IMG/VR virus record: IMGVR_UViG_3300008952_002784
Coordinates: 1 to 64,000 of that record
DNA length: 64,000 nt
Source of the DNA: a virus
Strand: one strand, 5' to 3'
Below, in pieces: positions 7,118 to 15,608 of this stretch. The stretch's first letter is position 1. The number at the start of each line of letters is the position of its first letter. Under the pieces are notes generated by a model that ran no database searches, had not been told where the DNA came from, and saw only the letters and a list, made by a program, of their open reading frames with translations. A program made the position numbers and the translations under genes.

Positions 7118-7343
7118 TTTACATTCGAGGGTATGTCCACACTGTGCTGGGGCGCTGGTGTGGGTTCTTAGATCTAGAGAGTATAGAGCAACTAGCACAG
7201 TGCGGTGTTCAAATTCCTCGCATGCTACCAGGGTCAATTTTTATAATGATAAAAAGAAATTCTGTACATGGAGTGGTGTTGTAATGAGAGAATACGACGG
7301 TAACGTGTCATTTTTTCATGACGATGGAATTACTAGCATCTGA
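7101..7343 (+). CDS. Small zinc-ribbon-like protein
   Basis: An 80-residue protein (start at ATG 7101, or 7104; an in-frame GTG at 7080 would add seven residues). It overlaps the end of the previous gene by 17 nt. CPHC near the N-terminus and a later C-S-N-S-S-H plus another Cys suggest a single zinc-ribbon knuckle, as in small nucleic-acid-binding proteins. The C-terminal half is aromatic and beta-rich. No family assigned. Confidence 0.5.
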   Translation: MMSKINLHSRVCPHCAGALVWVLRSREYRATSTVRCSNSSHATRVNFYNDKKKFCTWSGVVMREYDGNVSFFHDDGITSI

Positions 7344-7383
7344 TTTCGCGTCTGTTTGTACAGCTTGAGTTTCACGAATAAAC

Positions 7384-7416
7384 TTATTATATGCTATGTG
7401 CAATGGCATATAATAA
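7384..7416. promoter_or_regulatory. 11-bp inverted repeat containing a TATAAT box
   Basis: TTATTATATGC (7384-7394) and GCATATAATAA (7406-7416) are perfect 11-bp arms around an 11-nt loop. The right arm contains TATAAT at 7409-7414, a perfect -10 hexamer, but no good -35 lies at the right distance. It sits 28 nt before the methyltransferase ATG. The layout suits a promoter whose -10 is inside an operator, or an activator-dependent promoter. Confidence 0.4.
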
Positions 7417-7444
7417 TTGTAATAATTCGTAAGTATGGACAAAT

Positions 7445-8008
7445 ATGACGTTTAATTCTCATCAAAACAAGAAATATCAGATTATATATGCTGATCCACC
7501 ATGGGACTATAAGGGACAAAAGCAGCATACAGGAAAGGGTGGTGCTGATAGTGGGGGTGCTATTAAACACTATAACTGTCTCAAGCTGCGACAACTGAAG
7601 CTTTTACCTGTTCCTGATATCACAGCTGACAATTGTCTAATGTTTATGTGGGTTACCAGCCCGCACCTTGATCAAGGAATAGAACTCTTGAAAAGCTGGG
7701 GATTTAATTACTGTACGATTGGATTTATTTGGAATAAGGAGAGAGTCAATCCAGGATTCTACACTATGTCACAATGTGAGATTTGCATTATTGGTAAGAA
7801 GGGCAAGATTCCTCAACCTCGAGGTGCGAGAAACATTAGACAGCTTGTTACAGAGCTTAGGGGAAAACACTCGGCTAAGCCTCATCAAGTTAGAGAGCGA
7901 ATAGAGGCAATGTTTCCGTCACAAACCAAAGTCGAATTATTTGCAAGGCAAAAAGTTAGCGGCTGGGATAGACATGGGCTAGAAGTTGATGCAAACGTTG
8001 TACTATAG
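7445..8008 (+). CDS. MT-A70 family adenine N6-methyltransferase
   Basis: A 187-residue protein with the catalytic motif DPPW at residues 17-20 (IIYADPPWDYKG) and the later MT-A70 blocks MFMWVTSPHL and NYCTIGFIWNK. It ends in the family's VELFARQKVSGWDRHGLE segment. Members transfer a methyl group from S-adenosylmethionine to the N6 of adenine in DNA or RNA; phage members are often thought to protect phage DNA from restriction. No restriction partner is visible nearby. It is followed 46 nt later by the helicase gene. Confidence 0.9.
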   Translation: MTFNSHQNKKYQIIYADPPWDYKGQKQHTGKGGADSGGAIKHYNCLKLRQLKLLPVPDITADNCLMFMWVTSPHLDQGIELLKSWGFNYCTIGFIWNKERVNPGFYTMSQCEICIIGKKGKIPQPRGARNIRQLVTELRGKHSAKPHQVRERIEAMFPSQTKVELFARQKVSGWDRHGLEVDANVVL

Positions 8009-8054
8009 CTAACTTTAAAGACACTTGCATAAAATCAGATTAAATGGATAACAC

Positions 8055-9671
8055 ATGACACATCGTTTCGAAAAATACTTTCCGTATGATAATATTAGAG
8101 ATCAGCAGACAACTGCAATCAAATTTGCCCTTCAAGAGTTTATCGATAATGACAAGAAATTTGTGATTATTGAGGCCGGTACCGGGTGTGGCAAGTCAGC
8201 AATTGCGTATACTGTATCACAATATATGAATAAGCATATGCCTGACGTCGATGAGTTCGAACAGGGCACATGGTTTGTAACAACGCAAAAAGTGCTTCAA
8301 GATCAGTATGTCAAAGATTATGCAGCTATGGGTATGAAGTCTATTAAAAGTTCGAGCAATTATATGTGTACGTTCAAAAAGGGAAATACATGTCGTGATA
8401 GTGCTAAAGAACTTCGCGCTGAAGAACGGGGTAGCAAATTTTGGAATGCATGCATGATGGGATGTTTATATAAGAAAAAGAAAGAAGCTTTTTTAAGCTC
8501 GAAGAATAGTGTTACTAACTATCCATACTTTTTGACAGAGGCTACTTATTCCGGAAAGATTGGTGCAAGACAACTTCTTGTTATTGATGAAGCACATAAT
8601 ACAGAAACAGAGTTGAGCAAATTTATTGAAGTAGCTATCACAGAAAGATTTGCTAAAAGTACACTCAAAATGAGTATTCCTAAAAATAACACACAAATAC
8701 AAACTTATAAGTGGGTTAGCAATACATACTTTCCAAAGCTAGCTAGTCATAGATCTCATATTAATTCGATGTTAGAAAAATATAGCGGTCTTAAGGACAA
8801 GCTAAAAGATTTTATTTCACTAGCTAGACAAGTAGATCTGATTAATAGTCACTACGAAAAAATAAAAAGATTCTTAGAATTATATGATAAAGATAATTGG
8901 GTCTTTGACTATGAGAAAGGCTACGGTAGAAAAAGTGATAAAATTATTTTTAAGCCTATCGATGTGTCACCATATGGGTCACAGATAGCCTTTAGACTGG
9001 GTCGCAAAATTCTTATGATGTCCGCAACAATATTAGACAAAGATGGGTACTGCCAATCTCTTGGGATCCCTAAAGATCAAACTGCGTTTATATCGATGCC
9101 CTCACCATTTCCTGTCAAGAACAGACCTATATTTTTCTGCCCAATTGGAAAAATGTCAATGAATCAAATCGATGACACACTGCCAAAGTTGACAAAAGCT
9201 ATCAAGGCAATTCTAGAACAACACAAAAATGACAAAGGAATTATTCATACACATTCATTTAAAATTGCAAATCACCTCAAGAAGAGTTTGAAAAGCAGTA
9301 GAATTATAATTCACGACTCAGATAATCGTGAAGCAATGCTTAAAAAACATATAGCATCAAAAAAGTCGACTGTATTGTTATCACCATCAATGACTGAAGG
9401 GATTGATCTAGTGGGCGAAGCTTCGAGGTTTCAAATAGTTTGCAAAGTACCATATCCATATCTCGGTGACAAGCTTGTTAAAAAGAGAATGAATAAGTGG
9501 AAGTGGTGGTACCCATTACAAACTGCAAAAACTATAGTTCAGTCTGTCGGAAGAAGCGTTAGAAATTCTGAAGACCATGCAGTGACATATATACTAGATG
9601 AGAACTGGGAATTATTTTACAGCAGGAATAAAAAATATTTTCCTGATGAATTCCACAAATGTATGATGTAA
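8055..9671 (+). CDS. DinG/XPD-like superfamily 2 helicase with iron-sulfur cysteines
   Basis: A 538-residue helicase: Walker A AGTGCGKS at residues 41-48, DEAH at 178-181, and the C-terminal motif VI-like QSVGRSVRN. Between Walker A and DEAH are four cysteines, C105, C113, C133 and C137, the arrangement that holds a 4Fe-4S cluster in XPD and DinG helicases. These unwind 5' to 3' and act on DNA repair or R-loops. This gene is shorter than E. coli DinG (716 aa). It probably serves phage replication or repair. GGATAA precedes ATG 8055. Confidence 0.85.
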   Translation: MTHRFEKYFPYDNIRDQQTTAIKFALQEFIDNDKKFVIIEAGTGCGKSAIAYTVSQYMNKHMPDVDEFEQGTWFVTTQKVLQDQYVKDYAAMGMKSIKSSSNYMCTFKKGNTCRDSAKELRAEERGSKFWNACMMGCLYKKKKEAFLSSKNSVTNYPYFLTEATYSGKIGARQLLVIDEAHNTETELSKFIEVAITERFAKSTLKMSIPKNNTQIQTYKWVSNTYFPKLASHRSHINSMLEKYSGLKDKLKDFISLARQVDLINSHYEKIKRFLELYDKDNWVFDYEKGYGRKSDKIIFKPIDVSPYGSQIAFRLGRKILMMSATILDKDGYCQSLGIPKDQTAFISMPSPFPVKNRPIFFCPIGKMSMNQIDDTLPKLTKAIKAILEQHKNDKGIIHTHSFKIANHLKKSLKSSRIIIHDSDNREAMLKKHIASKKSTVLLSPSMTEGIDLVGEASRFQIVCKVPYPYLGDKLVKKRMNKWKWWYPLQTAKTIVQSVGRSVRNSEDHAVTYILDENWELFYSRNKKYFPDEFHKCMM

Positions 9672-9691
9672 CAACAATATGAGGTTTAAAC

Positions 9692-10219
9692 ATGCCAGCA
9701 CTGATATTCGAAGATGTTATCGACTTGAAAGCGCATATCGACAGTAACTATGAAGATTTTTCTATCTATGCAACATCTGGTGGCTTTGATCCTCTGCATG
9801 TAGGACATCTTAGATGTATACAAGGGACAGCAGACATGGCATGTGGTGAGAGCGATCTAAGTCTACCAATGGGTATTGTTGTTGTTATTGTCAATGGTGA
9901 TGGGTTTCTAGAACGCAAGAAAGGATTTTCATTTATGCCCCACAATGAAAGACTAGAAATAGCAGCAGGAGTTGAAGGTGTCGACTTTGTTGTTGGGTGG
10001 GATGATGGCAGCCAATTCGTTACTGAAGCGCTGAGGTGTTTAAAGCCTGACTTCTTTACAAAGGGCGGAGACAGAACAGACAAGACAACTGTTCCGGAAT
10101 TTTCGCTTTGTGAGGAAATTGGGTGTAGGGTTATATTTAACGTCGGGGGAGGAAAAGTTCAGAGTAGTTCAGAACTTGTCAAAAATGCGCAGGAAAAAAA
10201 GAAATCTTCACATATTTGA
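9692..10219 (+). CDS. HldE/RfaE-like cytidylyltransferase-fold nucleotidyltransferase
   Basis: A 175-residue protein with the nucleotide-binding HxGH motif in GGFDPLHVGHLRC. C-terminal KGGDRTD, then VQSSSELVKN, line up with KGGDY and STTNIIK of the adenylyltransferase domain of HldE (ADP-heptose synthesis). Such proteins couple a sugar or alcohol phosphate to a nucleotide. The kinase half of HldE is absent. It overlaps the next gene, a HAD hydrolase, by 35 nt. A kinase-free nucleotidyltransferase beside a HAD phosphatase recalls the HldE-GmhB pair, but the exact substrate is unknown. GAGG precedes the ATG. Confidence 0.75.
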   Translation: MPALIFEDVIDLKAHIDSNYEDFSIYATSGGFDPLHVGHLRCIQGTADMACGESDLSLPMGIVVVIVNGDGFLERKKGFSFMPHNERLEIAAGVEGVDFVVGWDDGSQFVTEALRCLKPDFFTKGGDRTDKTTVPEFSLCEEIGCRVIFNVGGGKVQSSSELVKNAQEKKKSSHI

Positions 10220-10700
10220 TTTTGATGACACACTAGTAAAGTCAGACTCTAAAGTTATTATTACTCACATCGATGGCTCTGTTGATGAGCTTACTAGTAG
10301 TGAGTATGCAAAGTATGTCCCCAGGCGCGGTGACGAATTCAATTTTGAAAATTTCGAAAAGTATCCGGACAGCATTGAATTAATTCAACACACATATAAT
10401 AATCTAATCGCAGCTATCAATAAAGACGGAATAAGAAATGTAGTTATATTGACTGCACGTTCAAATCCGGCGCCAGTGAAGAAATTTCTCAAAACACTGA
10501 ATTTGGGTGCAATTGATGTAGAGGCAGTAGGAAGCTCTGACCCTATGCTTAAAGCACTTTATGTAATCAGTAGAATCAAAGATGATGACATTACCATGGT
10601 TCACGTGCATGAAGATAATCTATCTAATATTAGAGCGATTCGCAAAGTTGTCGACAATATGGGAAATATAAAATTTCAGTCGACATTAATAAGACACTAA
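10185..10700 (+). CDS. HAD-superfamily hydrolase
   Basis: A 171-residue protein. The start is placed at ATG 10185 because the HAD fold begins there (HIFDFDDTLVKSD); the frame stays open 75 nt further upstream inside the preceding gene. DFDDT gives the nucleophile and acid/base aspartates, VVILTAR is motif II and the HVHEDN region resembles motif IV. The protein resembles phosphatases found in many large phages, some related to the phosphatase domain of polynucleotide kinase. The substrate is not evident. Its overlap with the nucleotidyltransferase suggests coupled translation. A late-type promoter for the next operon lies just after it. Confidence 0.75.
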   Translation: MRRKKRNLHIFDFDDTLVKSDSKVIITHIDGSVDELTSSEYAKYVPRRGDEFNFENFEKYPDSIELIQHTYNNLIAAINKDGIRNVVILTARSNPAPVKKFLKTLNLGAIDVEAVGSSDPMLKALYVISRIKDDDITMVHVHEDNLSNIRAIRKVVDNMGNIKFQSTLIRH

Positions 10701-10701
10701 T

Positions 10702-10737
10702 ATATTATCAAATGTTTATTTATAAATATGATAATAT
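10702..10737 (+). promoter_or_regulatory. T4-type late promoter octamer framed by an inverted repeat
   Basis: TATAAATA at 10721-10728 is an exact match to the T4 late promoter -10 box, which is read by a gp55-type sigma factor; a gp55-like gene is present at 58762. The octamer is framed by ATATTATCA (10702-10710) and TGATAATAT (10729-10737), a perfect 9-bp inverted repeat. The yhbH start lies 68 nt downstream, so this would be the promoter of the yhbH-spoVR-prkA genes. Confidence 0.6.
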
Positions 10738-10795
10738 GCGCGGGATAATTGAAACACTGCACTAATCGATCTCCCAAACCATACTTAGAGGTAAT

Positions 10796-11998
10796 ATGTC
10801 AATTTTTCGTGAACATAAGAGAGTTGCAGATCGATCAGCATCTGACAGACGTCGTCACAAAAAGAAAATTGAGAGAGCGATTAGAGATGGTGTACACCAT
10901 ATTGTCGCAGATGAGTCTATTATTGGTCAAGATGGGACAAAAAAAATAAAAATCCCGGTCCGTGGTATCAAAGAATATAAATTTATCTACGGTGACAACA
11001 AAACTAACAAGAACGTAGGTTCTGCTCCCGGCAAGGACATCAAAAAAGGTCAAGTTATTGGCGATGCTGGTAGTCCCCAACAAGCACCTGGATCGGGTGA
11101 GCCTGGGAATGAAGCTGGTGAAGAGTATTACGAGGTAGAAATTACCCTCGAGGAATTATCATACTACTTGTTCAATGATTTAGAATTACCTGATCTAGAA
11201 AAAAAGACTCTCAAGAATATTGTGGGTGAAAAAATTAAGCGCCATGGCTATAGAAAGAATGGAATTCGGCCGCGACTTGATAAGAAAAAGACGATTATAA
11301 ACAAAATCAAGAGGCAGAAAGCAACTAACCATGAAAATAAATTATCTGGCAGTGTAGGAAACGATGAAGAGAGCTTTCCATTTCATGAAAACGACTTACA
11401 GTACAGGCACATCAAGGTTACAAATAAAGAATCTAGTAACGCTGTAATATTTTTCCTCATGGATGTGTCCGGTTCGATGACACAAGAAAAGAAATTTTTA
11501 GCTAGAAGCTTCTATTTTCTATTGTATCATTTCATTAGACATCGCTATGAAAAAGTCGACGTCATATTTATAGCACATGACTCAGAAGCATATGAAGTTG
11601 ATGAAGAAAAGTTTTTTCAGCGTGGTAATAGTGGCGGTACAATAGTCTCGTCAGGTTTAGTCAAGATTAATAATATTATTGATAAGCGTTATCACCCATC
11701 ATTGTGGAACGTATATGTTTTTCAATGCTCTGATGGTGATAACTGGTCTAGTGATACTCAAAAAACTCTAGAAGAAGCTCAAAAGCTAAAAGACAAAAGC
11801 CAACTATTTGGCTACTGCGAAATTGAGCCTGAGGATGAGAGAATTAAGTGGACAACTAGCGAGTCTAGAATGTCATCTGTATATGAAGTACTTAGTGGCG
11901 GAAATTTTAAAATTGTCAAAGTTTTCAATAAGCATGATATATGGCCAGGGTTTCAGAAACTATTGGGCAAAAAAATGATAGGCAAGGACAATACATAA
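10796..11998 (+). CDS. yhbH: YhbH/YeaH-like protein (DUF444, von Willebrand A-like)
   Basis: A 400-residue protein of the UPF0229/DUF444 family at about its usual length (near 390-430). The N-terminus (SIFREHKRVADRSASDRRRH) is typical. A flexible Gly/Pro region at about 85-107 follows, then a von Willebrand A-like domain with the metal site DVSGS (D223, S225, S227). In bacteria the gene sits between prkA and spoVR and is needed with them in starvation and stress responses; its molecular role is unclear. Here the order is yhbH-spoVR-prkA. GAGG precedes ATG 10796. Its stop overlaps the next start (TAATG). Confidence 0.9.
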   Translation: MSIFREHKRVADRSASDRRRHKKKIERAIRDGVHHIVADESIIGQDGTKKIKIPVRGIKEYKFIYGDNKTNKNVGSAPGKDIKKGQVIGDAGSPQQAPGSGEPGNEAGEEYYEVEITLEELSYYLFNDLELPDLEKKTLKNIVGEKIKRHGYRKNGIRPRLDKKKTIINKIKRQKATNHENKLSGSVGNDEESFPFHENDLQYRHIKVTNKESSNAVIFFLMDVSGSMTQEKKFLARSFYFLLYHFIRHRYEKVDVIFIAHDSEAYEVDEEKFFQRGNSGGTIVSSGLVKINNIIDKRYHPSLWNVYVFQCSDGDNWSSDTQKTLEEAQKLKDKSQLFGYCEIEPEDERIKWTTSESRMSSVYEVLSGGNFKIVKVFNKHDIWPGFQKLLGKKMIGKDNT

Positions 11999-13311
11999 TG
12001 TTTTTAGAAGACTGGGATTTCAAATTTCTTCAAGAGTGGGATGATAAAATAAAGATTGCAGCTGAAGAAGCTGGATTAGATTGGTTTGACATACATTACG
12101 AGGTATGTGATTACTTGTCAATGATAGGCCACATGTCATACCATGGTATGCCTTCTCATTACGGTCATTGGAGTTTTGGAAAGTCATTTGAAAGAACTCA
12201 ACAGCAATACAATTTGGGCATGTCCGGGCTCCCTTACGAGCTTATAATAAACTCTGATCCCTCGATTGCATATCTCATGCGTGAAAATGCTGCGTACCTT
12301 CAGTTGCTGATTATGTGTCACTGTGTAGGTCACTCTGATTTCTTCAAAAATAATCGTATGTTTAGTCATACTGGGCCCAAGTCTATTGTTCAAAGAATGC
12401 GATCATCTAGAAAAAGAATTCAATCGTACATTGAAGATCCAACTATTGGAATTGTGTTAGTAGAAGAAGTTCTAGATGCTGCGCATGCGATTCAATTCCA
12501 AACTCATAGATATCATATTAATCGACCGTCTGAAGAAGAGCTCAGAGAAAAATATACCAAATTGATAAAAGAAGATGTTGATGGGAAGTACAAAGATTTT
12601 GATCTAGATGATATACCACTTGAGCCTGAGTATGATTTACTCAATTTTGTCATTAATCACGCGCCGAAGATTCCGGACTGGAAAAAAGATATTCTAGAAA
12701 TTGTCCGGAACCAATCACAATATTTTATCCCTCAAATTCAGACAAAAATAATGAATGAGGGCTGGGCATCATTCTGGCACTATAGACTAATGCATACACT
12801 TGATCTTCCACAAGAATATCATCTTCCTTTTTTGAAAAGTCATAATCAAGTTATTAGACCGCATATTGGTGGTCTAAATCCTTACCATCTGGGTTTTGAA
12901 ATGTTCAAAAGAATTGAAGAGCGTCACGGAATAGATGAGTGCTTTATTGCAAGAGAAACATGCCATGATGCATCTTTTCTACGACAATACCTTACACAAA
13001 ATGACTGTTACGAGTTAGGATTGTTTAGTTTTTCTAAACAAAAGGACAAATTTGTCATTGATGAAATATCAAATGATGAAGGATGGAAAAGTGTGAGAAG
13101 TGACTTAATCAACAATGTTGGGACTAATGGTATACCCGTTATCTATATTGATAGTATTGATGACGGTGACATGCTAATATTACGTCATGAGCATGATGGT
13201 AGAGATTTAGATCTTTCACATGCTGACGAGGTTGTTGTACACTTAACAACTTTATGGGGTGACGTCGTCAAATTATACACAATTGTCGAAGGCGACATCT
13301 GGGAGATCTGA
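11998..13311 (+). CDS. spoVR: SpoVR/YcgB family protein
   Basis: A 437-residue protein starting at ATG 11998, inside the yhbH stop; a longer reading from 11941 would lie within yhbH and is unlikely. The opening (EDWDFKFLQEWDDKI), the HYEVCDYLSMIGHMSYHGMP block, PHYGHWSFGK-type segment, VGHSDFFKNN and the NEGWASFWHYRLMH block are characteristic of SpoVR. Bacterial members are about 450-510 residues and take part in spore cortex formation (Bacillus) or stress responses (E. coli YcgB). The Glu/His-rich conserved blocks suggest a metal site, which is not established. Confidence 0.9.
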   Translation: MFLEDWDFKFLQEWDDKIKIAAEEAGLDWFDIHYEVCDYLSMIGHMSYHGMPSHYGHWSFGKSFERTQQQYNLGMSGLPYELIINSDPSIAYLMRENAAYLQLLIMCHCVGHSDFFKNNRMFSHTGPKSIVQRMRSSRKRIQSYIEDPTIGIVLVEEVLDAAHAIQFQTHRYHINRPSEEELREKYTKLIKEDVDGKYKDFDLDDIPLEPEYDLLNFVINHAPKIPDWKKDILEIVRNQSQYFIPQIQTKIMNEGWASFWHYRLMHTLDLPQEYHLPFLKSHNQVIRPHIGGLNPYHLGFEMFKRIEERHGIDECFIARETCHDASFLRQYLTQNDCYELGLFSFSKQKDKFVIDEISNDEGWKSVRSDLINNVGTNGIPVIYIDSIDDGDMLILRHEHDGRDLDLSHADEVVVHLTTLWGDVVKLYTIVEGDIWEI

Positions 13312-13351
13312 GTTATGAAAAATCAATTAATCACCAAGGGTAAGGTAACCA

Positions 13352-15301
13352 ATGAGTAAGAAAAAAGCTGTGACAGAAAAAGAATTCTTAGACATTATTC
13401 ATAGTCAGCGTTCTGACAGTAGAAAAGAAAAGAAATTTCGAGGCACATTTTTAGAGTATTTAGATCTCGTCAAGAAGAATCCGGAGATCGTAATACTGTC
13501 ACACAAAAGACTTCGAAATGCACTCGAATCCCATGGTGTCCGAACAATGGATAGCAGTGACTCTAGAAAAAACAAGATCTTCGGTGGTGATAATATCAAA
13601 ATATATGATTATTTTGATAGTGAGTTTTTTGGTATGGAACGAGTAATCTCAAAAATAATGAGATTCTTGAATTCAGCTGCTAGTAAGGGAGAAGAGAGTC
13701 GACAAGTTCTACTTCTAATGGGCCCAGTTGGTGCAGGAAAATCTGCGCTTACAGAGCATATCAAAAGCTCCCTAGAGGGATTTACTTACTATCACTTAGA
13801 AAATGATCCTCAAAGAGGTGAGCCGTTACAGCTAATTCCAAGAAGTCTTAGGGATCAGTTCAATAGCATGCTAGGTGTATCGATCGATGGAGATATAAGT
13901 CCAGTAGCTAGATGGAACCTTCTAGAAGACTATGATGGAAAATATGAAGACATGACTGTTGTTGAAACAACATTTTCTCAGCGAGGCCGGAGAGGAATTG
14001 CATCAGTCCCACCAATGGACGCAAATAGTCAGGATGTAGGAGTTTTGATTGGTACAGAGGATATATCTAAGCTTGATAAGTACTCTGAAGATGACCCACG
14101 TGTTCTATCACTTAACGGTGCATTCAATGTCGGTAATCGTGGGATTGTAGAGTTAGTTGAGGTTTTCAAGAACGAAATAGAATTCTTGCACACCATTATC
14201 ACAGCAACACAAGAAAAAAGAATCCCATCACCTGGAAAGAATGACATGTTGCACTTTGACGGTGTTATTCTTGCACACTGTAATGAATCAGAGTGGAATC
14301 GATTCCAGAGTGAGCATACTAACGAAGCTATTATGGATAGAATTGTTAAGATCAATGTTCCCTATATTTTAGAATTAGATAGAGAAGTCATGATTTATGA
14401 GAAAATTCTTAGTAGGTCTGATTTTGACGCCCATATTGCGCCGCATACTCTAGAGGTTGCTAGCATGTTCTCTGTACTTTCTAGACTTAAGCCCTCTAGC
14501 AAGTGTGATCTACTTACAAAGATGAAAATATATAACGGTGATGAAGTTATTGAAAAAGGTCGTGTAAAGAAGGTAGACATTGAAGATCTAAGAGAAGAGT
14601 CTAGCGATGAGGGGATGAAAGGTATATCAACACGATTCATAATGAAAGCTATAGATAATGCACTAACTGACTCTGACAAAAATATCATAACACCTATAGC
14701 GATTATAGATAGTGTTATCAAGCAAGTCAAAGAACAGATTATCAATGAAGAATTCAAGACTAAGTGTCTAGAAATCATTCAGCAAACTGTTAGAGAAGAA
14801 TACTTGAAAATTCTAGAAACAGAAATTGCTAAAGCATTCATATCAGCTTACTCAGAACAGGCTCAGAATTTATTTGATACATACTTGGATAATGCTGAAG
14901 CTTACACAACACGTCAAAAAATGAAAGATAAAGTTACGAAAGAAGAGCGATCTCCCGACGAACACTTCATGAAGATTATCGAAGAGCAAATTGGTATTAT
15001 AGGGTCTGCACGTGATGGATTCAGAAGTGATGTTACTGCTTATATGTTTGCAAAAATGAGACGCAAAGAAACAATCAATTATCAAAGTTATGAGCCGCTC
15101 AAAGAAGCTATAGAGAATTATCTAATAGGCTCAGTCAAAGATATGGCTAGAATTGTTACAAAATCTAAAACCAGAGATGATGACCAACAGAAAAAATATT
15201 CTGAAATGGTACAGACGCTAATTGACGATTATGGTTATAATGAACATAGCGCTGAAGAGATTCTGACGTATGCTAGTAACAATCTTTGGCGAGATAACTA
15301 A
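13352..15301 (+). CDS. prkA: PrkA/YeaG-like AAA+ serine protein kinase
   Basis: A 649-residue protein close to the family length (about 630-645). Walker A GPVGAGKS lies at residues 124-131, followed by ENDPQRGEPLQLIP, the AAA PrkA region with RGIVELVEVFKNE and DGVILAHCNESEW. The C-terminal third is the PrkA-specific region that bacteria link to kinase activity. PrkA (YeaG) controls starvation and stress programmes with YhbH and SpoVR. All three motif sets look intact, so the module is probably functional. The gene starts 40 nt after spoVR with an AAGG site. Confidence 0.9.
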   Translation: MSKKKAVTEKEFLDIIHSQRSDSRKEKKFRGTFLEYLDLVKKNPEIVILSHKRLRNALESHGVRTMDSSDSRKNKIFGGDNIKIYDYFDSEFFGMERVISKIMRFLNSAASKGEESRQVLLLMGPVGAGKSALTEHIKSSLEGFTYYHLENDPQRGEPLQLIPRSLRDQFNSMLGVSIDGDISPVARWNLLEDYDGKYEDMTVVETTFSQRGRRGIASVPPMDANSQDVGVLIGTEDISKLDKYSEDDPRVLSLNGAFNVGNRGIVELVEVFKNEIEFLHTIITATQEKRIPSPGKNDMLHFDGVILAHCNESEWNRFQSEHTNEAIMDRIVKINVPYILELDREVMIYEKILSRSDFDAHIAPHTLEVASMFSVLSRLKPSSKCDLLTKMKIYNGDEVIEKGRVKKVDIEDLREESSDEGMKGISTRFIMKAIDNALTDSDKNIITPIAIIDSVIKQVKEQIINEEFKTKCLEIIQQTVREEYLKILETEIAKAFISAYSEQAQNLFDTYLDNAEAYTTRQKMKDKVTKEERSPDEHFMKIIEEQIGIIGSARDGFRSDVTAYMFAKMRRKETINYQSYEPLKEAIENYLIGSVKDMARIVTKSKTRDDDQQKKYSEMVQTLIDDYGYNEHSAEEILTYASNNLWRDN

Positions 15302-15327
15302 TACCTCAAACAGCAACAGGAGACCAA

Positions 15328-15591
15328 GTGTCAAAAAACAGTATTAACATTCAACTTCCGGAGATTTTGTGCATATGCAGCTGTACACTCCTAATTTCAG
15401 GGTTGACATGGCAAGCCTGGCTATTTTTTGGCTTAGGCCTCTTTGGAGCACTTATTAGAACATCTCTTTTACTACAGACACAGAAATTAGCTAAAGAAAA
15501 AGTTGAAAGCAGTACTGGTATGCTAGCTGACATCGGTAAAGAAATAGTAAATGCTGTTAAGAATTCTGGTAATGATAATCGATATCACTAA
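15328..15591 (+). CDS. Small membrane protein
   Basis: An 87-residue protein from GTG 15328, supported by AGGAG at 15319-15323. Two adjacent hydrophobic segments (EILCICSCTLLISGLTW and AWLFFGLGLFGALI) look like a membrane hairpin, followed by a charged C-terminal helix (AKEKVESSTGMLADIGKEIV). No family recognised. It sits between prkA and the chaperonin-like gene. Confidence 0.6.
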   Translation: MSKNSINIQLPEILCICSCTLLISGLTWQAWLFFGLGLFGALIRTSLLLQTQKLAKEKVESSTGMLADIGKEIVNAVKNSGNDNRYH

Positions 15592-15608
15592 AACGAGGTA
15601 CATCTCAT

